Origin: Klebsormidium nitens
Lineage: Eukaryota; Streptophyta; Klebsormidiophyceae; Klebsormidiales; Klebsormidiaceae
Assembly: GCA_000708835.1 (NCBI GenBank)
Contig: DF237173.1
Location: 90,855 to 136,989 of the forward strand
DNA length: 46,135 bases
Direction of reading: 5' to 3'
Below, one piece after another: positions 23,401-33,000 of the stretch (positions within the stretch are counted from its first letter, which is position 1; the number at the start of each line of letters is the position of its first letter). The notes under the pieces are model-generated. The model made no database searches. It was given only the letters and a program-made list of their open reading frames with translations, and was not told the origin of the DNA. The translations under genes and the position numbers were made by a program.

Positions 23401-23801
23401 TGCTGCCCCCCCTGAAGGAAATACCGCCAGCCGTCGGCAAGCGTACCCCCCCGATAAACGGTGCGCTCCGCAACGTTGCCCTCGGAGCAGCACTCGGCGC
23501 CCTCGTCCCGACACCCGAAGAGCGCAAAGCGGGGGTGGATGGTGGCGAGACACTTGAGCAACACGACGCACAACAACACTAACCAAAAAAGACGGCAGCT
23601 GCGCCGGGCGCGGGACTCGTGCCTCGCCGTTTTGGGGGGGTCTGTCGCCAGGTGTTCCAGGGGGGGGATGCCGTAGTGAACCAGGCGGCCCGAGGCGCTT
23701 AAGCTGCGGGGGAAGCCCCTTTTGCGGGAGACCTTAACAGCGATCGAGGTCCACACCGACAAATCTCGAAGTGGGGGGGACTCAGACATACTGGCGCGCA
23801 T
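14436..23801 (-). CDS. Three-domain Golgi glycosyltransferase: GT31 + O-fucosyltransferase-like + GT25-like
   Basis: Nine exons join in one frame (3564 nt, 1187 residues): 23801-23034, 21188-20938, 20545-20300, 19712-19314, 18880-17770, 17135-16994, 16630-16426, 15524-15280 and 14632-14436. All introns are GT-AG. The start is the first ATG after an in-frame TAG. A signal anchor (about residues 70-87) predicts a type II Golgi protein. Residues about 105-245 form a Trp/Gly-rich beta domain resembling carbohydrate-binding modules. The GT31 part (about 275-550) has LLIGVLSTATES, DEYPPRLKDLAMWEY, DWFMHLDDDTYV (DDD about 371-373) and HSDTEIGRCV. Exon 5 (about 555-915) opens YLYWEDIHLSSLTGFDGLYS and has ALFLNRTFVMP, like plant O-fucosyltransferase-family proteins. 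From about 915 a GT25-type domain has FEAYVLTLPGQERW, YRLKPGEVGYLATMRDLL, LLVFDDDALLH, GGILKLGASEW and LPFDHVFKH. The exon 4-5 join (AG|GTGAGC to GCAG|G) is in phase. If a promoter hides in that 433-bp intron, this would be two genes. Confidence 0.7.
15815..16520 (-). repeat. Decayed copies of the 3' edge of glycosyltransferase exon 7
   Basis: The genuine exon 7 end, with motif GGCTGGAGCACATACTCAGG and donor GTAAGGCC, lies at about 16426-16520. Copies follow in the intron at about 16240-16340 (GGCTGGAGCACGTACTCAGG, donor mutated to ATGTAAGG), about 15985-16060, and about 15820-15870. The two best copies are about 180 bp apart and include exon sequence, the donor region and the following intron. 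The outer copies are strongly diverged. None continues into a usable exon. Confidence 0.7.
21050..21905 (-). repeat. Six-copy tandem array of the 5' edge of glycosyltransferase exon 2
   Basis: Read on the minus strand, each unit has a CCGCAG acceptor, GTCGCC, a segment encoding LAGRPSA, and the segment encoding PDAPVTLLIGVLSTATES. Equivalent points lie at 21091, 21237, 21382, 21527, 21674 and 21815 (spacings 146, 145, 145, 147, 141). Only the copy at 21188-20938 continues into the rest of exon 2 in frame with exon 1. The others run into stops, because 145 is not a multiple of three. The outermost copy is the most diverged. The array lies in intron 1 (21189-23033). Confidence 0.9.
21960..22190 (+). 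other. Isolated plus-strand exon-like ORF segment inside intron 1 of the glycosyltransferase gene
   Basis: An open stretch reads DNELAMTLVGPSELKPLDD and then an acidic, serine-rich tail ending in a stop at 22190. The composition looks protein-like and lacks the repeat character of its left neighbour. No domain, start or convincing splice signals were found. It may be a gene relic or chance. Confidence 0.2.
22845..22975 (+). repeat. Dispersed short repeat, copy 2
   Basis: This is the inverted counterpart of 11020-11142, sharing GGGCTGGTAAGAAAGTGGT, ACCTGGGCGG, CCAACCTTGG and TTGTCCAATAACC in order. It sits in intron 1 of the glycosyltransferase gene near the exon 1 donor. Confidence 0.6.
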
Positions 23802-24905
23802 GGTGTCTTGGCCTCTGAGCTGGGGCAATGGGATGTACTGTTTCTAGTCAGGGGGGTGCCTCATGCGGTGGTTGTTGGCGTAATAGCTAGGAGGGCCATG
23901 GGACATGACATGCTGATGGTGACAAAGAGGGTGGTTAGAAGGTTTGGTTGACTGCTTTGAGCGAACAGCAAAAGGTGTGCTTTTGACTTGAAGTGATAAA
24001 CCAGCGTCAGGAGAGACACAAAACCTGCTGCTTTTTGCTCATGACATCCCTCAGCCTCAGATCTTGATCAAACTGCAGCTTCTATGCTAGGTTGAAGTGT
24101 ACACATTGTTGACATTGCTGCCAAAATCTTCCTCTGGCCCGAGACGCCGTACTGAGAGAGCCGCCTGAGCTGCGCGAGGGGTGCCCCTGACCTCAGCAAA
24201 GCGCCCCACTTTGTGATCTGCAAAGATCCCGCCTTGGCAATCAACCTCCTACATTGGCCGCCAAAGAACCCTGTGCCGACACTTTCGTGATTGGGTGCTT
24301 CATTCTTCCTCGTTGGTATGTGTGCTAGAGCCACCGACATGATGGGGCCGTGAGCACAATGCTACCACTAGATCAGTGGTGCGTAGACGATAATATTGGA
24401 ATCTGCTCTAGTGATCACGCTTGGAGGCCGTCGGCCCGGCCCCGCGGCGTCGGAGAGATCGTTTCACACCACAGATCTGCCAGCAGATGTGCGACTATGT
24501 TAGAGTACCGTTGTCATCCAAAGATGTACATTGGGATCTGCTACCTGCAGATCCGGTGAGGATTTTGACATCAATGCTTTCGTCCAAGGTTGGGTCAAGC
24601 GCCATGGCATGTCAAGTGTTGAGCTGACGCCTATGTTGTTGATTTGAATGCTGGCCCCCGCCAGACTTGAACGCCATCTTCTAGCGAGGGAGCTCGAAGA
24701 AGGTCGCGTCTTCCGAGACCAGTATGTGTGGGACCGCACCAGTGTACAACAACCACTGAAAAGTACTGCGCAGTACGGTACAGCTACAGGTCCAGGGTTC
24801 CTTCGGTACTTTTAAGTATTATGGTCCTGCCGGCCGCAGTACGTACTCCGAGTCCAATGCAGTTCTTCGGAACAGTGAACACTCGATAAAATTGGACAGT
24901 ATTAA
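23802..24905. other. Upstream flank of the glycosyltransferase gene
   Basis: This stretch separates the glycosyltransferase ATG from the piggyBac-type element and presumably holds the promoter of the minus-strand gene. No convincing ORF, TATA box or repeat was identified. The last bases (24902-24905, TTAA) are the left target-site duplication of the element. Confidence 0.35.
24902..24905. repeat. TTAA target-site duplication (left)
   Basis: TTAA directly abuts the CCC of the left terminal repeat and matches TTAA at 26209-26212 on the other side, as expected for piggyBac insertion. Confidence 0.8.
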
Positions 24906-26208
24906 CCCTTTAACAGCGGCTGTTGCCTTTTGTTGCCCTTCGTAACACCACCCCTAGAAACGTGTCCAAGAGCCCTCAAAAAAAGCCCGATGACCCTAGC
25001 ACTTGAAGATAGTGTGTCAAAGACCCAAAACAAAAACATAAAAAAAAGATTCGAAAATATTTCGGGGGGTTCGGGCCCCGTAGGAACTGGGACCCCCAGT
25101 ACGCCTTGTTGCCCTAAGCAACATGACTGCCGGCTGACAACAACCGGGCAACAGCGAGGCGTGATCAAGCCGGAGGTGCAGGGGTAAACTTTGCCAAGGG
25201 TCCCGGCCCCCGGGACCCCGGTGCATGGAGGAGGCGCCCGGGTGCGGCTGGTGACGTCATGCTTTAGGTTGTTGCCATGTGGCAGTCATCGCAACGCAGG
25301 GCAACAAACGGGACTCCATCTCACCGTTGGTACATGGCAGGTGACCAGAGGGCAAAACAGCAACAACGGGGCCCTCGCCGCCACTCCACGGGCAGTCGAG
25401 AGGGAGCCTGCAGGTGCAGGCCTCCGTTATCTTGTTGCCTTTCTACCAGGCAAAATGGTCAAAAGGGCAACAATAGGAATGGGGCCTAGAAGGCAACAGA
25501 CTGGCTGCAGACTCGAATACTTAAGCAAAATGTAGAATGCCAGGGAAGCAACAGAGAGGCCCCGTTTCTGCAGAGCTTGCAAATGAGGAGAGCGCGGCGC
25601 GGCGCGCCAGCCGCCCGGCTGGCGATCTGGCTAAAATGGATAATATATAGCAACATGTATGGGTTTTGAGGCCGGCAACGCCTGGCTCAGCCTGGCTACC
25701 AGCAGTAGCAACAGACTGAAAGAAAAGCAACACTGGCAATAGGTACTCGGCTAGGAAAACCCTGTATGAGATACCATAAGCGAGAAAGCCAACATACAAT
25801 AGCATATTACCCGAAACTAATACCTATGTAGTGGTACGTTGCCCTTATATTGACGTGTTGCCATTCCCAGCAACAGGGGCAACAGCAGCATCGGGGCAAC
25901 GGGGCCTTCCAAAGATTGGCAAAGGTAGACCTGTCGAGTGAAATCAATAGTCTGACCTGAAAGGCCTCGTAGAAGCAGGTTACCGCAGCGCCTGCAAGCC
26001 GCCCCGCCGTGGTCGGAAGCTCCGGACCCGGAGTCCGAATGCGTCAAAGTTCAAACCGTCATCGACCGGCGTGCCGGACCGTCAAATTTTATGACCCGCG
26101 CCGTTCGATCGCACGAGGCCGGCCGATCGTACGGTTCGCTCGATTTTTGCGATTATCGATAAATTCGATTACGGCGGTTTTGACGGGAAATTCCCCGCTG
26201 TTAAAGGG
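24906..26208. mobile_element. Non-autonomous piggyBac-type DNA transposon (MITE-like)
   Basis: The 1303-bp segment is bounded by perfect 14-bp inverted repeats: CCCTTTAACAGCGG at 24906-24919 and its complement at 26195-26208. TTAA lies directly outside on each side (24902-24905 and 26209-26212). A TTAA target site and termini starting with CCC are the hallmark of the piggyBac superfamily. No transposase-sized ORF is present, so it would depend on an autonomous copy elsewhere. From 24906 to about 25910 the interior is packed with GTTGC/GCAAC words. The right 250 bp instead carries AT-rich CGAT motifs. The perfect ends suggest a fairly young insertion. Confidence 0.85.
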
Positions 26209-27095
26209 TTAATACGTGCTCGTGCCCGCCGTGCTTCGCGCAGTCATGTCGCACACAAAGCGAATCCAACTGTCGGCGACATGTTCGGTCATGTGGATCA
26301 CGTGTCACGCTCAATCCGAGGGGTAGGTACCTACACCTTTCAATGTAATTTCGAAAACTTGAACGCGCGCTTCGTACGCGTACGGTGCCGCCCCTGCCGA
26401 CGAGATTTGGTAGTGTATTGCAAGAATAAGGTCCGCGACTCCGCGCCACAATTAACCGGGCACAGATAGTGACTCGCTGGTCAGTCATTGCGTCAGTCCA
26501 GCACCCAGGCCAGTTGGAGCAACCCATCGTCGGTTCTACTTTAACGAATCTGACCTGCGATCCACACCGGTTGACGTGCATTGACTGGCCGGTTTGCGTT
26601 CCCCTCTGCTCCTGTGAAAGACGGTGGGCGTAGGCGTCACGCCGGCGGCATGGCCGAGGCGTGACGACGGCACAAGTTAGGCAAGCGAGCATCGTCCGAT
26701 AAATTCAACTCGTGGCTTTCTGCCGTCCGATTTGAAATGCACGGGCGAGTGCATACCCCCACTTCAAAGTTTATTAAGCAGATCCATGCCAGTGCTTGCC
26801 ACGAACCGGTGTTTTAAAGCTGGACCTGGCCGGCAGAAATAACAGATGCACCGGTGCCGAAGGCACCCCACCGGCTGGACAGCCGGCAAAAAATGCTGTG
26901 GGTCTTGGGAAAACCGGCGCCCGGTGCTTTAGCCCGCGCGGCCAGCCGGTAGAAATGTAGGAGGGCCGGTAGACAGCCGGCACCGGTGAAAGTTGGTGGC
27001 AAAGCACTGAAATCTGCCATGCACGGTGCACCACTGGCACCAATGAGTCTGACCGTCGCAGTTGATGCTCGCAAGCAGGTGAACGTCAGACGCTG
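26209..27095. other. Intergenic region and presumed promoter of the M16 protease gene
   Basis: It starts with the right TTAA duplication of the transposon. About 26805-26995 is dense in ACCGGT/GCCGGC-type words (about eleven in 190 bp). The in-frame TGA before the protease ATG is near 27063. No gene was recognised. Confidence 0.4.
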
Positions 27096-30000
27096 ATGGT
27101 GGTCGCGAATCTGCAGAGCGCCAGCAAGAGGCAGGCTGTGTCCCCGCTCTCGTCTTTGCCATTGGAGCAATCTGTAAGGCAGCCAATATCTCTCAGCTTT
27201 GGATGTCCGCAGGTCTTCCGGAGGCCATCATCCTTGAGTACACAGAAGCCCCACACCTGTGAGAAAGGCAGGACAAACCCTAAATTTGCGCTTCAGAAGG
27301 TTGCCGGCCGCCGGAGCTTGAAAATCTTCTCATCAATCGACACTGGTGTGCTTTCTCCATCAGAAGAAGCCGCCATGGCCGTGAATGTAGTGTCGCCGAG
27401 CTCAGCGGGCGACATCATCAAGTCGGCTGAGGATAAGAAACTCTATAGAAGGCTAGTTCTGGACAACGGGCTGACAGTTGTCTTGATTCACGATCCGGAG
27501 ATGGCTGAGAAGCTTGCAGACCCTGCGGCAGATCGCAACGGAGAGTCTGTCGAAGAATCGGAGGAGGCTGACTCAGACGAAGATGAAGATGGTGAGTCTT
27601 TGGACAGTGCTGCCGTCCGCAGCTTCAGTTAGCCTGCTGTGTTCGCAAAATGCTGCCGGAAAGATTAGGGCTCAGACATTTACTACGAGGGTTGTTCATA
27701 GTCCTGTATCATGGTAATGGGTAATGGTCTTTTGAACAAGTCCAGTCTGTGGTCAATGAAACACCACCACTTTACCTGCGGATGTCTGCAACCAAGTCTT
27801 TGGAAACTGATTGCCAAGGTTTTTCCTGTTCCGGTTGATTGAAATAGGGGGTGGTGCAATTATCATTGGACTGATTCAATGTCTTTCGTAAGCCCCGATT
27901 GGATATGACCACTTTTGGAGTATAGTCGCAGAGAATATCAGCATGCACATCTTAAACAAAACTTCACCGGGGGTCAGTATGTATTGTCTTGTTGTGAACA
28001 CCAGCATATGGCGCTTTAACTAGTTGTGTACTTTTTCTTGGTCCTAACGTAAACAACGTGTATCCTTCAATACACACGTTTCCTTTAGGATCCGTTTGTT
28101 TCTCATCTTTAGGAGAAATGGTGCCTTGTATGCTTGTTTGTTTTGCCTCTCATGTGGAGTTTCACCACCGCCTGAATGTTTGCAGATTTATAGTTGTTTC
28201 TGATGTTCTTTGGACACTTGTAGAAATCCATCTGAGTCCAAACATCAGAAATTTTCTAGATCGAAGGTCCAATCAGTGTAGACGAGAAAGATCGGGAAAC
28301 AGGCCTAAGGGTTGCTCAAGTCTCGATGGGAGTGTGCTCCAACATCATCACGTTAAGCTGCTTAGGGTCTCCTAGCTTGTTGTAGGTACAACTTCTTTCA
28401 GCAACTTGGTCTGGCCTGTACTGAGTGCTTTCTTACGCTCCTGCGATTGCTGTAAGCACGGGTTTCAAAACCACGGACAGAAGATGGCTTCGGTTGCAAC
28501 GTTGTCTGCCAGAACTTGAGATCGGCACTTTCGTTGACAGAGATACGTTGATTTGGCTTGATGATGGAAACCGCATCGGCACTCGCTGGCCTGTGTCCAA
28601 CACTGTGTGCACTTTCGCAGACAACGAGTGGGAAAGTGACGAGGATGAAATGGACGATGATGAGTCTGGATCGGACGAGGAGGCCGGCGAGGGGGATAAG
28701 AAGAAGGAGGGGCACGGCGGAGCGTCAAAAAAGGTAATTGCCTTTTCGGGAGGAATGAAATTGACGAAGCTACGGGCTTGGACAGCGAGGTTGTTTGCCA
28801 GAAACGTCTCTTCTTTGTCTTCAGACCTTTTGCGTTTGGTGTTTGCAAAGTTAAGGCATTATTATTTTGCCACACGTTTGAAGGAACCTGTGGAAGCGTT
28901 TATCTTTCGATGGCTTTGCTCTAGAGCAGCATTTCGTCCTATCTGTTAACATGGAAGACCGGCCAGTGCATGCATTTGGCAGTATGTCACCAAGTGCCAT
29001 TTATCTATCTGCTGTGAACCCTGAAATCCCTGTGTTCTTCTTGAAAGTTCTCGGTAGACCTCCGCTTGGCCTTCTTTCTACGGTAGTCTTTTTCTTGATC
29101 TGGTGATGACAACGTCGGCTCTTGGCTTGCACTGCAGGCTGCGGCAGCCATGTGCGTTGGCGTGGGGAGCTTCTCAGACCCCATGGAGGCGCAGGGTCTC
29201 GCTCACTTTCTAGGTTGGTGACTTGAACAACAGAAAGTCTGGGACAGCTTACTGCACCGTTTGGGTTACATTCGAAGCAATACAGAGCCTCCAAAGAGTT
29301 AATTGCGAACTGTGTGGTTGAAAGGGAAGCTGACGACATTATAGTGGGTCCAAACGAATCAGTGGTCTCCGGTTCAGCGACATCTATGCAAGGTGGTGTG
29401 CGGAAAGGCAAGCCAACGGCAGTATTGTTGGCAGCTGTTGAGGTTCGTCAGCGAGGTGCGGCGTTGGTCTGATGATGCCTTTCATCTCGCTTCCTGCAGA
29501 GCACATGCTATTCATGGGCAGCCAGAAGTTCCCTGACGAGAACGAGGTGAGAGCCGTTGTGCAACCCCCTTTGCCACTTGACATCTTGCGTCTTCACTAC
29601 TCCAAGAAACGGCTGGCGCGGGATGTGTTTGGAAAGTTTTCTGATAGCCCGGTCACTTGTGAGCAGTTTGACTCTCCAATCGTCCTTGTATTGCGAGATT
29701 TCATAGAGAAGGGTTCTTGGTGACCCTCCTCATCCACAGAGCTCGTTTCTGCCCGAGTCGCCTTTTTCCTCGGGCCCTTTCAAATCGGAAATCTCCATTC
29801 TACTACCTTGAGACGTATATTCTTTCTCCATAACGCCCAATTCTTTTCATTGCAGTACGACTCATATTTGTCCAAGCACGGGGGAGGCTCGAACGCATTC
29901 ACAGAGGCTGAGTACACCTGCTTCCACTTCGATGTGAATAGGCGCTTCCTGCAGGGTGCGCTCGACAGGTGAGCCTTTGGGGCCACAGGATCGGCTTTGC

Positions 30001-33000
30001 AGCCCTAGTGAGAGGACTGGTAGGAAACCTGAAGCAGATTGTCATGAAATGCCCTTCGAAGCCTGGCAACACCCCTCAGAAACAGGCCCCTTCTCATCAG
30101 AAGTGAGCCGACATGGTCTCAGCTCGCATCGTCTGCCAACGGCTTCAATGCGCAGGCTCTGCTCAAGTTTCCACTTTTGGAGACCGCAGCTTGTGCGGAA
30201 CTCGCTGACGTCAGGCGGACATCATCCGTTGGTTCCCTCTTAGGTTCGCCCAGTTTTTCATCAACCCGCTGGCCAAGGTGGAGGCAATGGACCGGGAAGT
30301 GCAGTCGGTTGACTCAGGTGAGGCATTTCAGAAAGAGTAGGTTTGGGGTCAATTGCGATCCTTACGAACGGATACAATGGCTTCATTTGATGACGCGAAT
30401 TGGGAAGTAGATACGTGGTGCACCTTTCAGCTGGAGTTGAACTGTAGATGCTTCTACCTTGAACAGAGAGGCGAGGCTGGTTCATTGATCGAGCAGTCTC
30501 ACTGAAACCACTTACGGCTTTCTATGCTGGTTGGATCTTCTCATCATTCTTGATCTTTGGATTCAGAGGGCCAGTTCTCAAGCGAGGCTCTCTGTTCCGC
30601 TTTTCAGAGGCCGGTGCGCAATGCAGAATACGCAACCCTGACAAAAGTTTGACTTTTGCGTTGAAACAATCTTGGCAGGATTCAGGGTCTCTTATTTTGG
30701 AACCCAGAGAGTCGGTTCTTGGCTGCAGAGTTCAATTCAGGCGCAATTTCCCCGCAAACGCCGATCGTGCTCAACAAGCGCTGAAGATTTCTAGATCGTA
30801 ATCTTTCAGGAACTCAGAAACTTTGTTTCTCCGCTGCAGAGTTCAACCAGGTGCTACAGGACGACAACGCGCGCCTCCAGCAGCTGCACTGCTCCACCGC
30901 TGACGTCAGCCACCCGTTCCACAAGTTCATGTGGGGCAACAAGAAGAGCCTCAGCGGGGGGGAGGGCACGGGGGGGCCCGACATGCGCTCGCTGCTCATG
31001 AAGCTGTACCTGGAGCACTACCGGGCGGATCGGATGCACTTGGCGGTGCTCGGGGGGGGTGAGAAGCGCTATCTTTCACCTGAGATGGGGTTTTCTTGCA
31101 CTTTCTGATTGTTAATGTGCTCAGGCTTGGTATGTGATCCCGTTAGCTTTTCTGTTGTAACATTCTCCACATCTTGGTATTGATTTAACGGAGCTGAAGC
31201 ACTATCGTGCTGATCCAATGCACTTGGCTGTGCTGGGGGGTGCTGAGGAGTGCAGAAATTTCATCCCAGAAAGCAGTGTTGTGCGGTAGTATAAAGTCGT
31301 GTTGCGGATTTGCGTCTTCACACGTGCGTTGAGACGCTTGCGTTGGTCCAGATATCGTCGTTCAAGTAAAGACGGCCGCCAGAGCATACAGTTGCTTGTG
31401 TCATGCATTTCTTCGTTTGGAGCGGCGTCTCTCTCAGATGTATACTTCAACGACAAGACCTTCTGTCTTTCAAACCTGGTCTTGGTATGCGGTGGAGTTT
31501 CCAGCTTCCGGTGCGTTACAAGTAGTGCTGCTTTCGGTATGTAATGCTCCTGATCCACGTTGGATATCAACGCTTCCCGTCTTTATACAATATTTGGATG
31601 AGCTCTTACGTTTACAGTATTACGCTTACAGTAAATGCAGACCTTCTTTTAACCAACTGTGCGCCTCGGCAGACTCGCTCGACACACTGGAGGAATGGGT
31701 GACAAAGCTCTTCAGCCCCATCCGCGGGCAGGGGGGTCCCCGCCCCAGCTTTTTGCCGCCCCCTGGCGCACCCCCGGCGTACCAACCGGGGCTCCTGTAC
31801 AAAGTCGAATCGGTGCGAGACCAGAACCTGCTTTCGCTGACGTGGCAGCTTCCCTGCTTGGACGCGCACTACCAGGCCAAGCCGGCAGACTACGTCTCGC
31901 ACCTGATAGGGCATGGTGAGCCTTCCAATGGGTTGCTGCCAAGTGGCAGTCGTTTTCTTGGACGGTCGTGTGGTTGTCTCCCGGCGTGACGAGCCGCCCA
32001 GACGTAATGCTCGAACGCTTGGGCTGGGCCTTGTCTCTTCAAACAGGTTCGTAAAGCGCTGCAACGGGGTATGGATCCTTTGCCCCGAGGTCCGCTTTCG
32101 TTGAGTTTGCACGGCTTTTCTTATCTCGGGCTCTTTCGGTAGTCACCGTCAATAAGGCGTGACAGCTGGACACGTATCGGGCAGCCTATACATGCCTTTT
32201 AAAACCTTCCCCCGTAAGGAATACAAAACCACACTACACACGGCGTAAACAGACTACGCAAACTGAATCATTCGCTCAAAGGTTTGCCGCTCCATACATC
32301 TGCTGTTCCAACTTGGTCCTTCCGGTCGCTTAAACTGCTTGAGCGACAGGTCTACTGAAAGCCGTGGGGCATTCGAACGACTATCCAAGAGTTGTTTGAG
32401 CTCGACCCCAACCAGCTCCCCTTTGGAGAGGTCCGCTAACCCGGGTTTCGATTTCGCTGAAACTTTTGTCGTGACCCGTGCTCTCCATTATCGCAGAGGG
32501 CGCTGGGAGCTTGCTCTCGTTGCTGAAGGCCAAGGGGTGGGCCACCGGTTTGTCGGCAGGAGTGGGGGATGGGGGCCTCGATCGGAGCACTGCCTGCTAC
32601 ATGTTTGAAGCGCACATCTGGCTGTCGGTGCTCGGGTTGGAAAAGGTGAGACACCTGTCCTAAGTGTGCTGCTGTATGCGTGTATGGATCCCCCTCGCAG
32701 AAGGTTTGCTGGCCCTTCCTGGCTGGGAGAAGCTTCCGGAAGAGAAGGAATGTTATGTGGGCCTTTTCGAAGAGGCATTGGTTCTTGCTTTGTCATGGAT
32801 TGTTCTTCTGCTCCGGCACTTGACGTCCGTTCTTTCATATCTTGCGAGTGTGACGCATCAGACTGCTATACCACAAGATTGCTTGTTACTGCCTCGACCG
32901 TTCCAATCGTTGTGTGCAGGAGCGCAAACAAAAAATACGAGGTCATCAGACTGCTGTACTTGACTTCTGATCATTTCAACGCCCCTAGCGAGAAAACTAA

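Noticed and set aside
29856-29968. Suspected one-base frameshift in the protease HGG motif (exon 5)
   Set aside because: The opposite-strand translation and phase arithmetic both require five Gs. The exon is 113 bp and fits, so no frameshift is claimed.
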